A stretch of 64,000 nt of DNA from Diospyros lotus (lineage: Eukaryota; Streptophyta; Magnoliopsida; Ericales; Ebenaceae). The notes beneath the pieces were generated by a model. It worked only from the letters and a program-made list of their open reading frames with translations, had not been told where the DNA came from and did no database searches. Of the stretch, positions 44,401-51,064 are shown one piece after another (position 1 is the stretch's first letter; each line of letters opens with the position of its first letter). Position numbers and translations under genes: made by a program. The DNA lies in assembly GCF_014633365.1 (NCBI RefSeq), contig NC_068351.1, forward strand, positions 7,322,907 through 7,386,906, written 5' to 3'.

Positions 44401-47393
44401 TGTGAGGCATTAAGAACCCATGACCCAAGATGAAGCATGTCATTTAAAATCCCACTCCAATTACATTGGGTAGCCAAAGCCGAAAAAGCTTATAAAGAAG
44501 CAGAATAGGAGAAGGCAGCTATTCCTTAATTTGCCTGGGTTTTAGATCTCGGTACAGCTAGAGAGTTCAAAAGACAAAGAGGCCAAGACCATGTTGGAGA
44601 TAAATGGTATTTCTCATTTCAAAAATTAAAAAAATGTTGAACAAATATTTGCAGGATCAAATAAGCCAAGGATAACATTAGTTCTTTATTAAGCTAGAGA
44701 AAGTGAAAGATCACTATATCATTGACAGATACTGCAAGCCCACAGTATGAGCTTCACAAGCTCTCAGAAATGATCCACGCTTTCAGCACCAATATAAAAG
44801 CTAGAATCAAGAGCTCAATGGAAATTCGCTGCCAAGTCAGCAGAAAAGCAGTACATATTTATCTTACTTAACCAACTTTGTTTGAAAATGAATAAAGGAA
44901 GAAAACAAGACATCAAATGCTTTAAGTTTTTAATTTATAGTTGATCGTATAGGTATTCAGGGACATACTTAGTTTAAATATATGACCATGACCATTTAAA
45001 CTCAAAGATCTGAATGTATAGGAATTACAACTCAGCCAATGCTAAATTTAATATTCTCCAACCCATAAAAAATAAGAAAAGAAATAGTTTTCTTCTTAAA
45101 AGAACAGGAGTTACCAGTCTGCATGCTGCTTTCTTTCCATATTCGTTGCCATTTTCATAGACATGCTTCAGAGCTGCAGGAAGAACTTTCCAAAATTCAT
45201 TCACAAACTCACTACCCTTTCGCCTGCTATTTTGCAGAATATCATTGGCCAAATAAAGGAAAGAAACGCGCTGTTCTCTCTGAGCAGTATTGAAAGTTTT
45301 CTCCCACGTTTCAACAATCTGTTTGGCTTTCTTTCTATGAGAAATGCACCAACGAGATAATGCTAACAGATGTTAAGGAAAAGTGGATGCCATGCTCAAT
45401 GCAGAATTGAAGAACACAACCCAAAATGCATATACAAAATGTAAAAGTGATGACATTTTGATGTATTTATCTGGAAAATACTAGTCAAGAATAAGGTTGC
45501 AAAGTAGTAGAAAGAACAGAAGTTTAATAAAAGCTTCCTAACAAATGGCTGATTGTTGAATGTGAGTATGCCATTCTGGATGTAAAAAAAAATACGGTAA
45601 TCAGCTGATTGCATATGAACCTTAAACTACAGTTGGGTTATTTATGTTCTAAAGCAATCACTTTTGTGGAAAATAACTTTATACTGAATTAAACATTGGT
45701 TATAATCTAATTTGGGGATAAAACATAAGCAAAACAAAAACAAACACAACAACACTCCCAAGCCTTAATCCCACTAGGTGAGGTTCACCTGGGTAAACAT
45801 AAAATTTCCAAATAATTTGTTGACAGGATGTCAGTACATATGCACACTGTAAAACTGCTACCACAAATTACGCTCTCTTGAAAAGCAAAGATCAATTGTG
45901 ACAATTTTTACATGTGACATGCGTGGCTGTATATCTAACCAAAAAGAAAAATGTTAAGAAAAAGAATTCTTAAACAACCAATACCCTTCACTTATAGCTC
46001 TAAAATCATATCTAAGCATGTACATATTAACTGGTATTCATAAATTTTCAAGCCTAAGGATAACGAAAGCAGGGATGATATTCATGTTAGCTTAATCAAG
46101 CTCTTCTCATAATATAATTGCAGAGACATTCTATGAACTAATACAATATCTCACAAAAGCCATACAATATCTCAATCTCAGATACCCATCGATATGATAG
46201 AGTTAGCAAGTAAGATATCAGCTTAAAAGTGGTTTCTTCACGCACATCCAAAAATCAAGCAGTTCTTTTACCGCAAAAAAATTCATGTCAAGCATAAGGA
46301 TGTCCAAGCACTTCTTCTATTGTTTCACACACTAGTACCATTCTGGCAACATATGAGATCCATAACCTTCCTATTGAATGGATACAAACAATGATCAAAC
46401 GGCTAGAGACCATACATGTATGTTGAGGTGAAATAGACATCGAAACCACCATTAACACATGATAATGAAACTTCAAATTAGATACCCTGATCTAGACATG
46501 TTCCATCTCAGAGTCCTGTCTTTGATGCTTTCCAGTCAAACTACTTAATAATATGAGAAGAGCCTCCCTCCTCTAGTTCCCACAAAAGCATACAGAAATG
46601 ACACCAAAAAAATAAAAAAAAACAACTGAATCCCTGCAAAAAAACAGGTCTATGGCAGTTGCATCCCTATCCCTAGAAGTCATGAAAGCAATATGGAATG
46701 CCACCATCAATGTCCACCCTTCAAAAACCATTGCCTCAATTTCTAGAATCCTTACCCATTTGGTATGGTAACCCCTGCAAATATGGAAGCCCCAATACAA
46801 TATTTTCCTACCATGTCAAGAAAGCAAAACGCAAGTATAAAATGTATATATGAATACAGGGAATATATTGATATGAATTAAAATGTATAAATTGTGTATT
46901 GAGTCACTAAATACGTAAATTGATTGAAATCTTAAAGTGCATACCAATAACATTTTCAAACATTCCATGTAATATAGGTAAATGTCAAACAAACTAATGT
47001 CAAGAATGTAAACCTGGGACACAATTCTTGCTTCTCACATTTATATAGAAAATGAAATTACATTTACATTTCAAACATGCCACTTAAAATATAGGAAAAC
47101 ATCACATCATCGAGTTACAATAATGTAGAATTGGTAAAAAAAATATTATTTTGCACATTTAGAAAAGGAAAACATAATTATATTGTATTTATGTTCTACT
47201 GTACCAGACCATACAAAAATAATCATAATCATACAAGGATAAAATCGAAATATTACAACCTTAAACACCGTATATCAGTATGAAGGATTTTTTTTTTCTC
47301 GCAAAGAAGGATACATTCTATACTTTGCTGTGAACTATTGAGTTTAGACAACTTCTCAGCTAATATCTGCCCATCAAAAATGTCGTCACTCAT
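10590..47393 (-). CDS. CID-domain protein (RPRD/Rtt103-like), complete seven-exon gene
   Basis: Exons on the minus strand: 47393-47315, 45362-45115, 43305-43153, 43051-42895, 33553-33414, 33325-33290 and 11456-10590. All junctions are GT-AG and every phase matches, giving 1680 nt and 559 residues. Residues 1 to about 130 form a CID, the helical domain that binds the phosphorylated RNA polymerase II C-terminal repeat ([68 protein letters not shown]). Residues about 160-285 are helical and coiled-coil, as in RPRD proteins ([28 protein letters not shown]). The last 290 residues are rich in Pro, Gln and Ala. The likely role is nuclear, in transcription termination or polymerase phosphorylation control; this is inferred from the family. 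Introns 4 (9341 bp) and 6 (21833 bp) are full of transposons, yet the coding frame is intact. Confidence 0.9.
11937..12197 (+). repeat. Gypsy A 5' LTR
   Basis: TGTCATAGCC to AGCTGACA, 261 bp, ending just before a tRNA-Met binding site. It is clearly the same family as the LTR at 48968-49221. It lies in CID intron 6. Confidence 0.85.
12154..12269 (+). repeat. 58-bp tandem duplication of LTR end plus primer-binding site
   Basis: CATCAGAATCCTATAATACC begins at 12154 and again at 12212. The first copy carries TTGGTATCAGAGCC at 12199-12212; in the second the site has mutated to TTAGTATTAGAGCC. Confidence 0.85.
12198..12532 (+). mobile_element. Gypsy A leader between LTR and gag
   Basis: Untranslated leader matching 49222-49500 of gypsy B (shared blocks such as GTCGATAGGC and CACCAGGGGCGAC). 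It is broken at 12532 by a 1.44-kb insert. Confidence 0.75.
12533..13976 (+). mobile_element. Probable long solo LTR (1444 bp) inside gypsy A
   Basis: TGTTAGAGTTGTACCCCACA to TTCCTAATA, with imperfect 5-bp duplications GCAGA / GCATA. Comparison with gypsy B shows that this segment interrupts the leader just before gag. A TATA-like CTATTTATATGCC lies near 13780, about 200 bp from the right end, as expected of an LTR promoter and R-U5. There is no coding sequence. Orientation plus is inferred from the TATA position. Confidence 0.6.
13977..14357 (+). pseudogene. Gypsy A gag N-terminus
   Basis: ATG at 14008: [20 protein letters not shown], then [20 protein letters not shown] and, after a frameshift, [18 protein letters not shown] and APIFPGPRG. 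This is the coiled-coil start of a Ty3/gypsy gag and matches gypsy B (49524 onward). It stops abruptly at about 14357, where reverse-strand GCN2 sequence begins. Confidence 0.8.
14358..15130 (-). pseudogene. Intronless fragment of a GCN2-type eIF2-alpha kinase
   Basis: Reading the minus strand downward from 15130: [143 protein letters not shown]. This is the kinase-domain C-lobe of GCN2 followed by the start of its histidyl-tRNA-synthetase-like region. GCN2 senses uncharged tRNA and phosphorylates eIF2-alpha. Here the frame carries stops (for example VSVL-stop-RLM), a 5-base loss at the APE motif and frameshifts, so it is a dead copy. About 250 codons run without an intron, which suggests an RNA-derived copy. 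It lies on the same strand as, and directly after, the gypsy gag at 15131-15970. Confidence 0.85.
15131..16713 (-). pseudogene. Reverse-strand gypsy leader and gag (element H)
   Basis: Minus strand. A primer-binding site TTTGGTATCAGAG at 16701-16713 abuts the LTR. After a leader, gag-like sequence appears: [16 protein letters not shown] and [19 protein letters not shown] (about 15910-15770), then [20 protein letters not shown] and [20 protein letters not shown] (15701-15520). The last is typical of Ty3/gypsy capsid. Stops and frameshifts are frequent. From 15350 to 15130 the translation ([60 protein letters not shown]) is protein-like but I do not recognise it. Confidence 0.65.
16714..17037 (-). 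repeat. 5' LTR of reverse-strand element H
   Basis: Minus strand, ending GGAATGTGACA at 16714 beside the primer-binding site. It has a TATA (CCTATAAAAGGG) and a pyrimidine-rich tail. The outer boundary (TGACCC at about 17037) is approximate. Confidence 0.6.
17038..17286 (+). pseudogene. Plus-strand gypsy pol C-terminus and polypurine tract
   Basis: With stops, the plus strand reads [19 protein letters not shown] and [12 protein letters not shown], the usual chromodomain-like end of a Ty3/gypsy integrase. The polypurine tract AAGGAAGGGGGG at 17271-17282 follows. Confidence 0.7.
17287..17583 (+). repeat. 3' LTR of a plus-strand gypsy element
   Basis: TGTCACATTCC to GGATTTGACA, right after the polypurine tract. 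It shares short blocks with the gypsy A LTR (CCTAAGGGTAGGATAGT) but is diverged over most of its length, so it is not that element's partner LTR. Confidence 0.75.
17584..18735 (+). pseudogene. SIRE-like Ty1/copia integrase remnant
   Basis: Plus strand, broken frame: [70 protein letters not shown], then RTRATL near 18700. The order and wording match the integrase and following region of SIRE-type copia elements. No LTR is found. It contains an (AT)n tract at about 18475-18497. Confidence 0.7.
18738..19965 (+). mobile_element. RTE-type LINE fragment, 3' part
   Basis: Plus-strand reverse transcriptase remnants: [10 protein letters not shown], then [14 protein letters not shown] where the family has the catalytic FADDI (here FLDAI), then [17 protein letters not shown] and, further on, [11 protein letters not shown]. 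The 3' end near 19950 reads AATTAAGGCTTGTGATGATGATG, like the short-repeat tails of plant RTE LINEs. The 5' end is lost. Confidence 0.7.
19966..20299. other. Unassigned intronic sequence
   Basis: No recognisable coding sequence, repeat or element between the LINE tail and the copia gag copy. Confidence 0.5.
20300..20804 (-). pseudogene. Second, partial copy of copia E gag
   Basis: Minus strand, starting [15 protein letters not shown] 14 bases past a primer-binding site, then [18 protein letters not shown] and [16 protein letters not shown]. It is closely similar to 25475-25000 of the main element and breaks off near 20300. Confidence 0.8.
20817..20828 (-). promoter_or_regulatory. tRNA-Met primer-binding site
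   Basis: TGGTATCAGAGC on the minus strand, directly abutting the LTR end at 20829. Confidence 0.85.
20829..21134 (-). repeat. Copia E LTR shared by two internal regions
   Basis: Minus strand TGTAGAAGG to GCTTCA, 306 bp. On its upstream side sits an RNase H end plus polypurine tract (GAGGAGGA); on its downstream side a primer-binding site and a new gag. It is thus both a 3' and a 5' LTR. Confidence 0.8.
21135..25475 (-). mobile_element. Copia E internal region, no 5' LTR
   Basis: Minus-strand Ty1/copia: gag start [20 protein letters not shown] (25475-25176), gag knuckle [12 protein letters not shown] (about 24590), protease [12 protein letters not shown] (DYG for DSG, about 24330), integrase [11 protein letters not shown] and IQTDNGGEF (23647-23357), reverse transcriptase [34 protein letters not shown] (22727-21787), RNase [11 protein letters not shown] and [14 protein letters not shown] (21401-21186). 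Frames are broken by stops. The left flank at about 25475 is a poly-C region with no LTR, so the 5' end is missing. Same family as copia F (49983-55583). Confidence 0.85.
25476..25885. other. Poly-C tracts and palindromes beside copia E
   Basis: A CT-repeat leads into C runs at 25514-25529 and 25619-25638. Each is followed by a short palindrome (AACCCAAATTTGGGTT and AACCCATATGGGTT), so the block looks duplicated. From 25740 to 25865 the minus strand resembles termini of common non-autonomous plant DNA transposons (GGTAAATTGCAAATAACACC). This last point is weak. Confidence 0.5.
25890..26601 (+). mobile_element. RTE-type LINE fragment, 5' part, split by copia C
   Basis: Degenerate plus-strand reverse transcriptase: [49 protein letters not shown]. 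The order matches the RT of RTE LINEs. It resumes at 32222 on the far side of copia C. Confidence 0.7.
26602..27567 (+). repeat. Copia C 5' LTR, interrupted by a hAT element
   Basis: TGTTGTGG to TTCCACA. After removal of the 690-bp insert and one duplicated 8-mer, 268 bp remain, comparable to the 259-bp 3' LTR. Confidence 0.85.
26752..27441. mobile_element. Non-autonomous hAT-like element, copy 1 (690 bp)
   Basis: It is flanked by a perfect 8-bp duplication GGCTTAAT (26744-26751 and 27442-27449). Ends are CAGTGTTTTAAAACGCG and, reversed, CCATGTTCTAAAAGGCG. The GC-rich subterminal zones carry many GCCTAGGC-like motifs, typical of hAT transposase binding regions. The AT-rich interior has no transposase. 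Copy 2 is at 61279-62179. Confidence 0.85.
27568..27580 (+). promoter_or_regulatory. tRNA-Met primer-binding site of copia C
   Basis: TGGTATCAGAGCC directly after the 5' LTR. Confidence 0.9.
27722..28680 (+). pseudogene. Copia C gag
   Basis: Plus strand: [83 protein letters not shown], and a knuckle [15 protein letters not shown] in which the histidine of the CCHC set is replaced. In-frame stops (for example LQWS-stop) interrupt it. Confidence 0.8.
28681..29871 (+). pseudogene. Copia C protease and integrase
   Basis: The protease site is altered ([12 protein letters not shown], where the family has DSGATDHMT). [19 protein letters not shown] follows. The integrase frame 29281-29871 is long: HHYKLGHP and CNVCQFVKY (zinc part), [39 protein letters not shown], and ends after [16 protein letters not shown]. 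The second acidic motif has lost the usual DNG spacing (DNA). Confidence 0.8.
30230..31960 (+). pseudogene. Copia C reverse transcriptase and RNase H
   Basis: [58 protein letters not shown]. The catalytic region reads VYVDNIIVI, with N for the second D of YVDD. RNase [19 protein letters not shown]-like, HIEVDRHFI. Frameshifts near 30893 and 31100 break the frame. Confidence 0.8.
31963..32221 (+). repeat. Copia C 3' LTR
   Basis: TGTCGTGACTC to TTCCACA, preceded by the purine-rich GAGAGGGAG. It lacks the hAT insert of the 5' LTR, which shows the hAT arrived after the copia. Confidence 0.85.
32222..32620 (+). mobile_element. RTE-type LINE fragment, 3' part beyond copia C
   Basis: Plus strand: [47 protein letters not shown]. 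The end CACGTTGTGGGATAAAATC plus a T-rich tail resembles RTE 3' ends. Confidence 0.65.
32627..32795 (-). mobile_element. Au-like SINE
   Basis: Minus strand: a tRNA-related part with a B-box-like GGTCATGGGTTTGAGTTC, then AAGCCATCTCTTTGTAAAGC, CCCTCCCCCACCCTTGC, AAGTGGAGAGAGGCTTGTGC. This follows the layout of the plant Au SINE family. The A-box half is diverged. Confidence 0.7.
33290..33325 (-). CDS. CID gene exon 6, a 36-nt micro-exon
   Basis: Twelve codons, [12 protein letters not shown], between TTTCAG|GAA and TTGCAA|GTAAGA. It is supported by homology to the coiled coil, by both splice sites and by phase 0 on both sides. It is followed by the 21.8-kb intron 6. Confidence 0.85.
33414..33553 (-). 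CDS. CID gene exon 5
   Basis: 140 nt, acceptor GATCAG|GC, donor GAGCAG|GTTAAG. It encodes [18 protein letters not shown] and [12 protein letters not shown], the coiled-coil segment. Its phase matches exon 4 across 9.3 kb. Confidence 0.88.
34425..34480 (-). mobile_element. Possible RTE 3'-end remnant
   Basis: GCCATAATCCCACTAGATAA resembles, in reverse orientation, the conserved 3' end of RTE LINEs also seen at 45765. Very short, so only a suggestion. Confidence 0.3.
34953..35300 (+). mobile_element. Solo LTR (348 bp) in CID intron 4
   Basis: TGTCAGGACCC to GACCCTGACA, near-perfect 5-bp duplication (CGCAT / TGCAT). TATA at CCTATATAAGGG, followed by AATAAAG and a long CT-rich tail, so plus orientation. 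It resembles the gypsy-type LTRs at 16714-17037 and 47804-48176. Confidence 0.8.
35301..35906. other. Intron 4 sequence without recognised features
   Basis: A short open frame at 35592-35840 has no recognisable motif. Confidence 0.45.
35912..36182 (-). repeat. Copia D 3' LTR
   Basis: 271 bp, next to the polypurine tract (TTTGAGGGGGAG, minus strand). It contains a roughly 23-bp duplicated block (CTTTTCTCC repeats near 36130-36165) absent from the 5' LTR. Confidence 0.9.
36259..37677 (-). pseudogene. Copia D reverse transcriptase and RNase H
   Basis: RT frame 37677-37084: [90 protein letters not shown] (YVDV for YVDD). Then [20 protein letters not shown] and RNase [46 protein letters not shown]. 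Long open stretches, but the frames are disjoint. Confidence 0.85.
37678..39398 (-). pseudogene. Copia D integrase and protease end
   Basis: Protease end [11 protein letters not shown] and [20 protein letters not shown] (39398-39270), then [84 protein letters not shown]. Catalytic D and E motifs are visible but separated by stops. The linker towards RT (38252-37680) is degenerate. Confidence 0.8.
39399..39861 (+). mobile_element. Solo LTR (463 bp) inside copia D protease
   Basis: TGCTGGAATT to ATCTTTCA, perfect 5-bp duplication AGATG (39394-39398 and 39862-39866). Removing it rejoins ILIANGTS to IPIKGQG. TATA at AAATATAAATAGAGC, about 39560, gives the plus orientation. It contains GGTTATGGGTGGTTA twice. 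Confidence 0.88.
39862..41135 (-). pseudogene. Copia D gag and protease start
   Basis: ATG at 41135: [28 protein letters not shown], then gag C-terminal pieces. The protease start reads [16 protein letters not shown] (YSG for DSG) and QILIANGTS. The mutated catalytic triad and stops show inactivity. Confidence 0.8.
41287..41539 (-). repeat. Copia D 5' LTR
   Basis: 253 bp, TGTTGACGTGAG to CCAATTTCACA, followed immediately by TGGTATCAGAGC on the minus strand. Confidence 0.92.
41545..42894. other. CID intron 4, upstream part
   Basis: No element recognised. It contains a 46-bp block (41752-41797) similar to 33909-33954 at the other end of the same intron. Confidence 0.5.
42895..43051 (-). CDS. 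CID gene exon 4
   Basis: 157 nt, acceptor ATACAG|AAA, donor CCAAG|GTGAGA. It encodes [20 protein letters not shown] and [12 protein letters not shown], matching the helical region after the CID in plant homologues. The 9.3-kb intron 4 follows. Confidence 0.88.
43153..43305 (-). CDS. CID gene exon 3
   Basis: 153 nt, acceptor AACAG|GTG, donor GGATT|GTAAGT. It encodes [14 protein letters not shown], the last CID helix, then a lysine- and serine-containing linker ending [10 protein letters not shown]. Confidence 0.9.
43306..45114. other. CID intron 2
   Basis: AT-rich intron sequence. The open frame at 43885-44196 shows no motif and is taken as chance. Confidence 0.55.
45115..45362 (-). CDS. CID gene exon 2
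   Basis: 248 nt from TTAG|CATTATC to AGACTG|GTAACT. It encodes the core CID helices, [18 protein letters not shown] through [19 protein letters not shown] to KKAACRL. Exon 1 plus exon 2 is exactly 109 codons. Confidence 0.92.
45363..47314. other. CID intron 1
   Basis: AT-rich intron. Apart from an RTE-like tail at 45725-45800, no element is recognised. Confidence 0.55.
45725..45800 (-). mobile_element. RTE LINE 3'-end remnant in CID intron 1
   Basis: ACAACAACAC, then AGCCTTAATCCCACTAGGTG: the reverse of a plant RTE 3' end with its short-repeat tail. Only the last about 75 bp are present. Confidence 0.5.
47315..47393 (-). CDS. CID gene coding exon 1
   Basis: 26 codons plus one base, [15 protein letters not shown] to SQQSIE, ending at GAAT|GTATCC. 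An acceptor-like GTTGCAG|GG at about 47428 lies 34 bases before the ATG, so an upstream 5' UTR exon is likely. Confidence 0.9.
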
Positions 47394-47803
47394 ATTGCTA
47401 TTCAAGAAATTCTCACATCCAAAATCCCTGCAACAGTGACAAAACAATTAGAGATTCAACTTTCAACAGCAAATAAAGAAAGAAACAAAAAGAATAGTAT
47501 CAAAGGTTACAAAGCAGTAATACCATAGGCACCAATTACTTCGGTAATGAAACCACTCAATAACGGTCACATAACAATAATTAGTCATCTACAAGGAATT
47601 TAATATATTCTTTTGAATCCAGAAACAGCCTCATCTCACTGAGACCATATACTTGTGTATGGCTCTCCTTGAATTCCCACATACAAAGCAATCAAAATTT
47701 GCTGACGCAATTTACTAAAAAAATTTGATCCAAGAACCAAAGTAGAATAAGAACCAATTAAAAAGCATGGATATGGACACAAGACACATACAAAATAAAA
47801 CAC

Positions 47804-48176
47804 TGTCATGTACGAGCGAGGTAGGGGGAAAGATACTGTAATTAGAATATAATAGAGGGCGGAAGTAGTATAACAGCAAGTATCCAATAGGGATTGTACT
47901 AAGTTTGTTGCTGCATTGGCAGCTTGTGCATTCCCAGCACATGTAAGCAGTTACCCGCACATGAGGGAGGTTTAGGATCAGCTATAAATACAGCTGATCC
48001 CTTCTCATGAAACAAATGAATATACTCTGGAAATTCTGATTTCTATCTCTCTTTTTCTCTCTTCCTCCCTCGTCTCTATCTTCTTCTCTCCCTAAGTTAT
48101 CTCTCATTCCTCCCTATTTCTCTCTTGATCCCCCTATTGATCGAGGACTATCAGTCAGATCCTTCAGGAGCTGACA
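47804..48176 (+). mobile_element. Solo LTR (373 bp) upstream of the CID start codon
   Basis: TGTCATGTACG to GAGCTGACA, with flanking ACAC on both sides (the 5-mer AACAC also recurs, overlapping the last base). TATA at AGCTATAAATAC (about 47982) and a CT-rich tail give plus orientation, pointing away from the CID gene. It sits 411 bp upstream of the CID ATG. Confidence 0.8.
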
Positions 48177-48967
48177 ACACACGCTACAGATTAAAAAGTC
48201 TTGACATAGTTTAAATGCACCATTAATACAAAGTTCTGAATTTTTTTTTTAAATTAAAAAGTTTAAAAGTATGAAGACAAATAAATATAAATCCACACTA
48301 TGTTTATCTCATGATTGATTTTCAAGTCATTTCTTAAGATAAAAAAAATGTAATTCTAATTTGTTTTAAGTGGCCAAGAGGACTTATGCTGGACGCAGGT
48401 TCCCCCTTGGCGTCCATAAAGTTCTGATGGTGAAAAAATTTAAAAACAATATGACAGATTTGATAGAGAACTTCATGCATTTAGACGTGGCTGACAAGTG
48501 CCGTGTGAGACATAGGTGTTCAACACAATATGGCACCCTATAGAGTGTTTATGCTTCTTAGAAGACCAATTGCACTGTTAGCAAGCCAATTTATACAACT
48601 TATATAACCATCTTGAGATATCATACAAAAAAGCTGTTTTAGGAATTTTCCATACACCAAAACCAGTTCCATCTTATTTGAGTGTATTAATTTTATTTAT
48701 TAAGAATTTGTGTAGCCAACCCCACAGGGGATATGTTTTTGTTAGGAAAACAAAAAACATTAACAAGATAACCATAGGGTATCACCTATGTACAAAAGAA
48801 GAGTACTAAAACGAATACCTCAATACATAAGCATCAAATCCCAAGTCATTCAAAGCCCCAAACTTTATTTAGGGAAGGATCAAGACCACCCAAATACCAT
48901 GTAAAAAGATATTTGGAAATCAATGTTTAGAACTGAATAGAGGCACTTCACAGAAAAACCTTCTAGT
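48177..48967. other. Unassigned sequence between solo LTR and gypsy B
   Basis: No gene or element recognised. Confidence 0.5.
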
Positions 48968-49221
48968 TGTCATAGCATAAGCATAGGATAGTCCAAAATT
49001 TTTGGTGAGCTGTTAGTGTTGTACCTAGGTAGTTAATAGCTAGCTTCTCCTGGTGTACATTCCAGAAGATACAGCAGCTAACGGATTATAAGTATCTGTA
49101 CTGGGCTCAGCCAAAAAGGCATGAAATGGAAAGAATCTAATCTCTCTCTCTCTCTCCGAATTCCTTCAGGATTCTCTAACCAGAATCCTATAATACCCTT
49201 GCCAGCTCTTAGAAGCTAACA
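48968..49221 (+). repeat. Gypsy B 5' LTR
   Basis: TGTCATAGCAT to AAGCTAACA, 254 bp, clearly homologous to the gypsy A LTR at 11937. The primer-binding site has decayed to TTGGCAAGAG. Confidence 0.85.
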
Positions 49222-49523
49222 ATTGGCAAGAGTCGACAGTCTTGGCAGACAGATGGACGCAGGTCGATAGGCGAGCACACCAGGGGCGACGCGAATATAC
49301 AAGCATTCGCGATTGGTGCGGGAGTCCATCGAAGGTGGTGACGCAAACAGCCAGGAGGTTCGCAACAGGAGCAGACGACTAGTGTGGGAGTTCCGTCGAA
49401 GTTGGCAACGCGAAAGAACACGGGGTTCACGACTTGGGTCGGACGAAAAATTGGGTGTCGTGGCCGTTGTCAACTACAACCAGTGATTAGTTGGAGAACT
49501 AGAGGAAGGATTGGAGTTGAGGT

Positions 49524-49982
49524 ATGGTGGAAAGCACACGTATGAAACAGCTAGAGTCGAGGTTGGATGCCTCAGAATTGGGCCTCCGACAGAACCATGA
49601 GCAAGTAGACAAGAGGCAAGAGACAGTTGAAGCAGGAATCTGACACACCCAAGAGGATGTTAGCCACATCCGAGCAGATGTGTTGATAATGGAGAGGAAC
49701 ATTCAAGAAGAGTTTTGGGGGTTGAGCCAGCAGTTGAGTGTTTCCCTCGCCATGTTTTCCCAACAGCCCAACGCAAGCTTCCCTCCCCGAGCCACGGCAG
49801 CACCCATCTTTCCCGGACCAAGGGGTCGGTCAAAAGTGGATGAACGAACTGAGTATGTTGCTGAAGGGTCTCTTCGAGCACCCCTAGCGAACCAGAATAA
49901 TCCTCCTACACCGAGACTCAAAATCCCAATGTTTGAAAGGGATAAACCCCAATGGTGGATTAGATGATGTGAACGTTTCTTT
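49524..49982 (+). pseudogene. Gypsy B gag N-terminus, split by copia F
   Basis: ATG at 49524: [73 protein letters not shown]-stop-CERFF. The gag is cut at 49982 and resumes at about 55584 on the other side of copia F. Confidence 0.85.
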
Positions 49983-50248
49983 TGTAACTAGTGTTTCAGA
50001 TGTGAAATGAAGAAATAGAAAATCACACGAGGAGAAAAATGAGAAAGAGAGGTTCTAAAGAATGCCTCGATCAATGAATTAATCAAAATGAAATAAGGCA
50101 TAGCTGAACTATTTATATCTAGCTATCCTTGACAACAAACTAACTAACCGACTTAGATACTTAACTAATCATTTACTAAATACAACAAACAACATAACTA
50201 ATTACAGCAATTCACTATACTATTCAACATCAATTTCTTCAACATTCC
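49983..50248 (-). repeat. Copia F 3' LTR
   Basis: Minus strand TGTTGAAGAAATTG to AGTTACA, strongly similar to 55346-55583. Confidence 0.85.
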
Positions 50249-50485
50249 CCCTCAGATTAGACCTCCTGGCAAAGTTAGAACAAGTAAGCTTTGTCTTGCC
50301 TGAAACTGCTAGCACATGAGAATATATAGGAAATAATCTGAGCCCAACTTTGTTACACAAAAATGACAACCCGTCCCTTGATAGTCCTTTGGTAAGGATG
50401 TCTGCCACTTGATGTAGAGTAGGAACATACCGAATTTCAATCTCTCCATTTTCCACCTTTTCCCAAACAAAGTGCACATCTATTT
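50249..50485 (-). pseudogene. Copia F RNase H end
   Basis: IDVHFVWEKVENGEIEIRYV and LHQVADILTKGLSRD. It continues from 51065 across the solo LTR. Confidence 0.8.
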
Positions 50486-51064
50486 TGTTGAATCTTGGGC
50501 CGATTACCACACAAGAAACCCCAATCTCTCACAACCAACTCTCACCCGATAGGAACAGAAATAGGATAACACAAGTTAGAGAAAACCAAAGCAATAATTG
50601 AAAAGTAAAGAGACAAGAATCTTATCCTGGTTCAGGCATGAAAATGCCCTACATCAAACTGTCGAAGCCTCTGACAGAATCCACTAGAAAGTGATCAAGA
50701 TTACAGCACTCCCTCTCACACACTTCTAGCTATGAACAATAGCCTTACCTCTCGAGAATACAAGGACCGAACCTTTGCTCTCTCTCTCAATTCTCTAGAA
50801 CCTGTGCAAGATAAAAATAGAAGAATGAATGTTGAATCACACCCTCCAGAGAACCTATCCGCCTCTATTTATAAGAGATAGAGGCGGTTACAAACCAAGG
50901 ACTTAGAAGTAAATAGAAGGAAATAAAAGGACTATCGGAAATAACTTACAGCAAGTTATTTCTATTATATTCTAAACACACAAAATATTAACATACAAAA
51001 CTATTTCCCAGCTATATACAAAGCCCTCTACCGAGACTTAACAACTTAACTACAAATCCTAACA
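50486..51064 (-). mobile_element. Solo LTR (579 bp) inside copia F RNase H
   Basis: Minus strand TGTTAGGATTTGTAG to AAGATTCAACA, perfect 5-bp duplication TATTT at 50481-50485 and 51065-51069. TATA at CTTATAAATAGAGGC on the minus strand. Removal restores KHIEI-DVHF. Confidence 0.93.
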
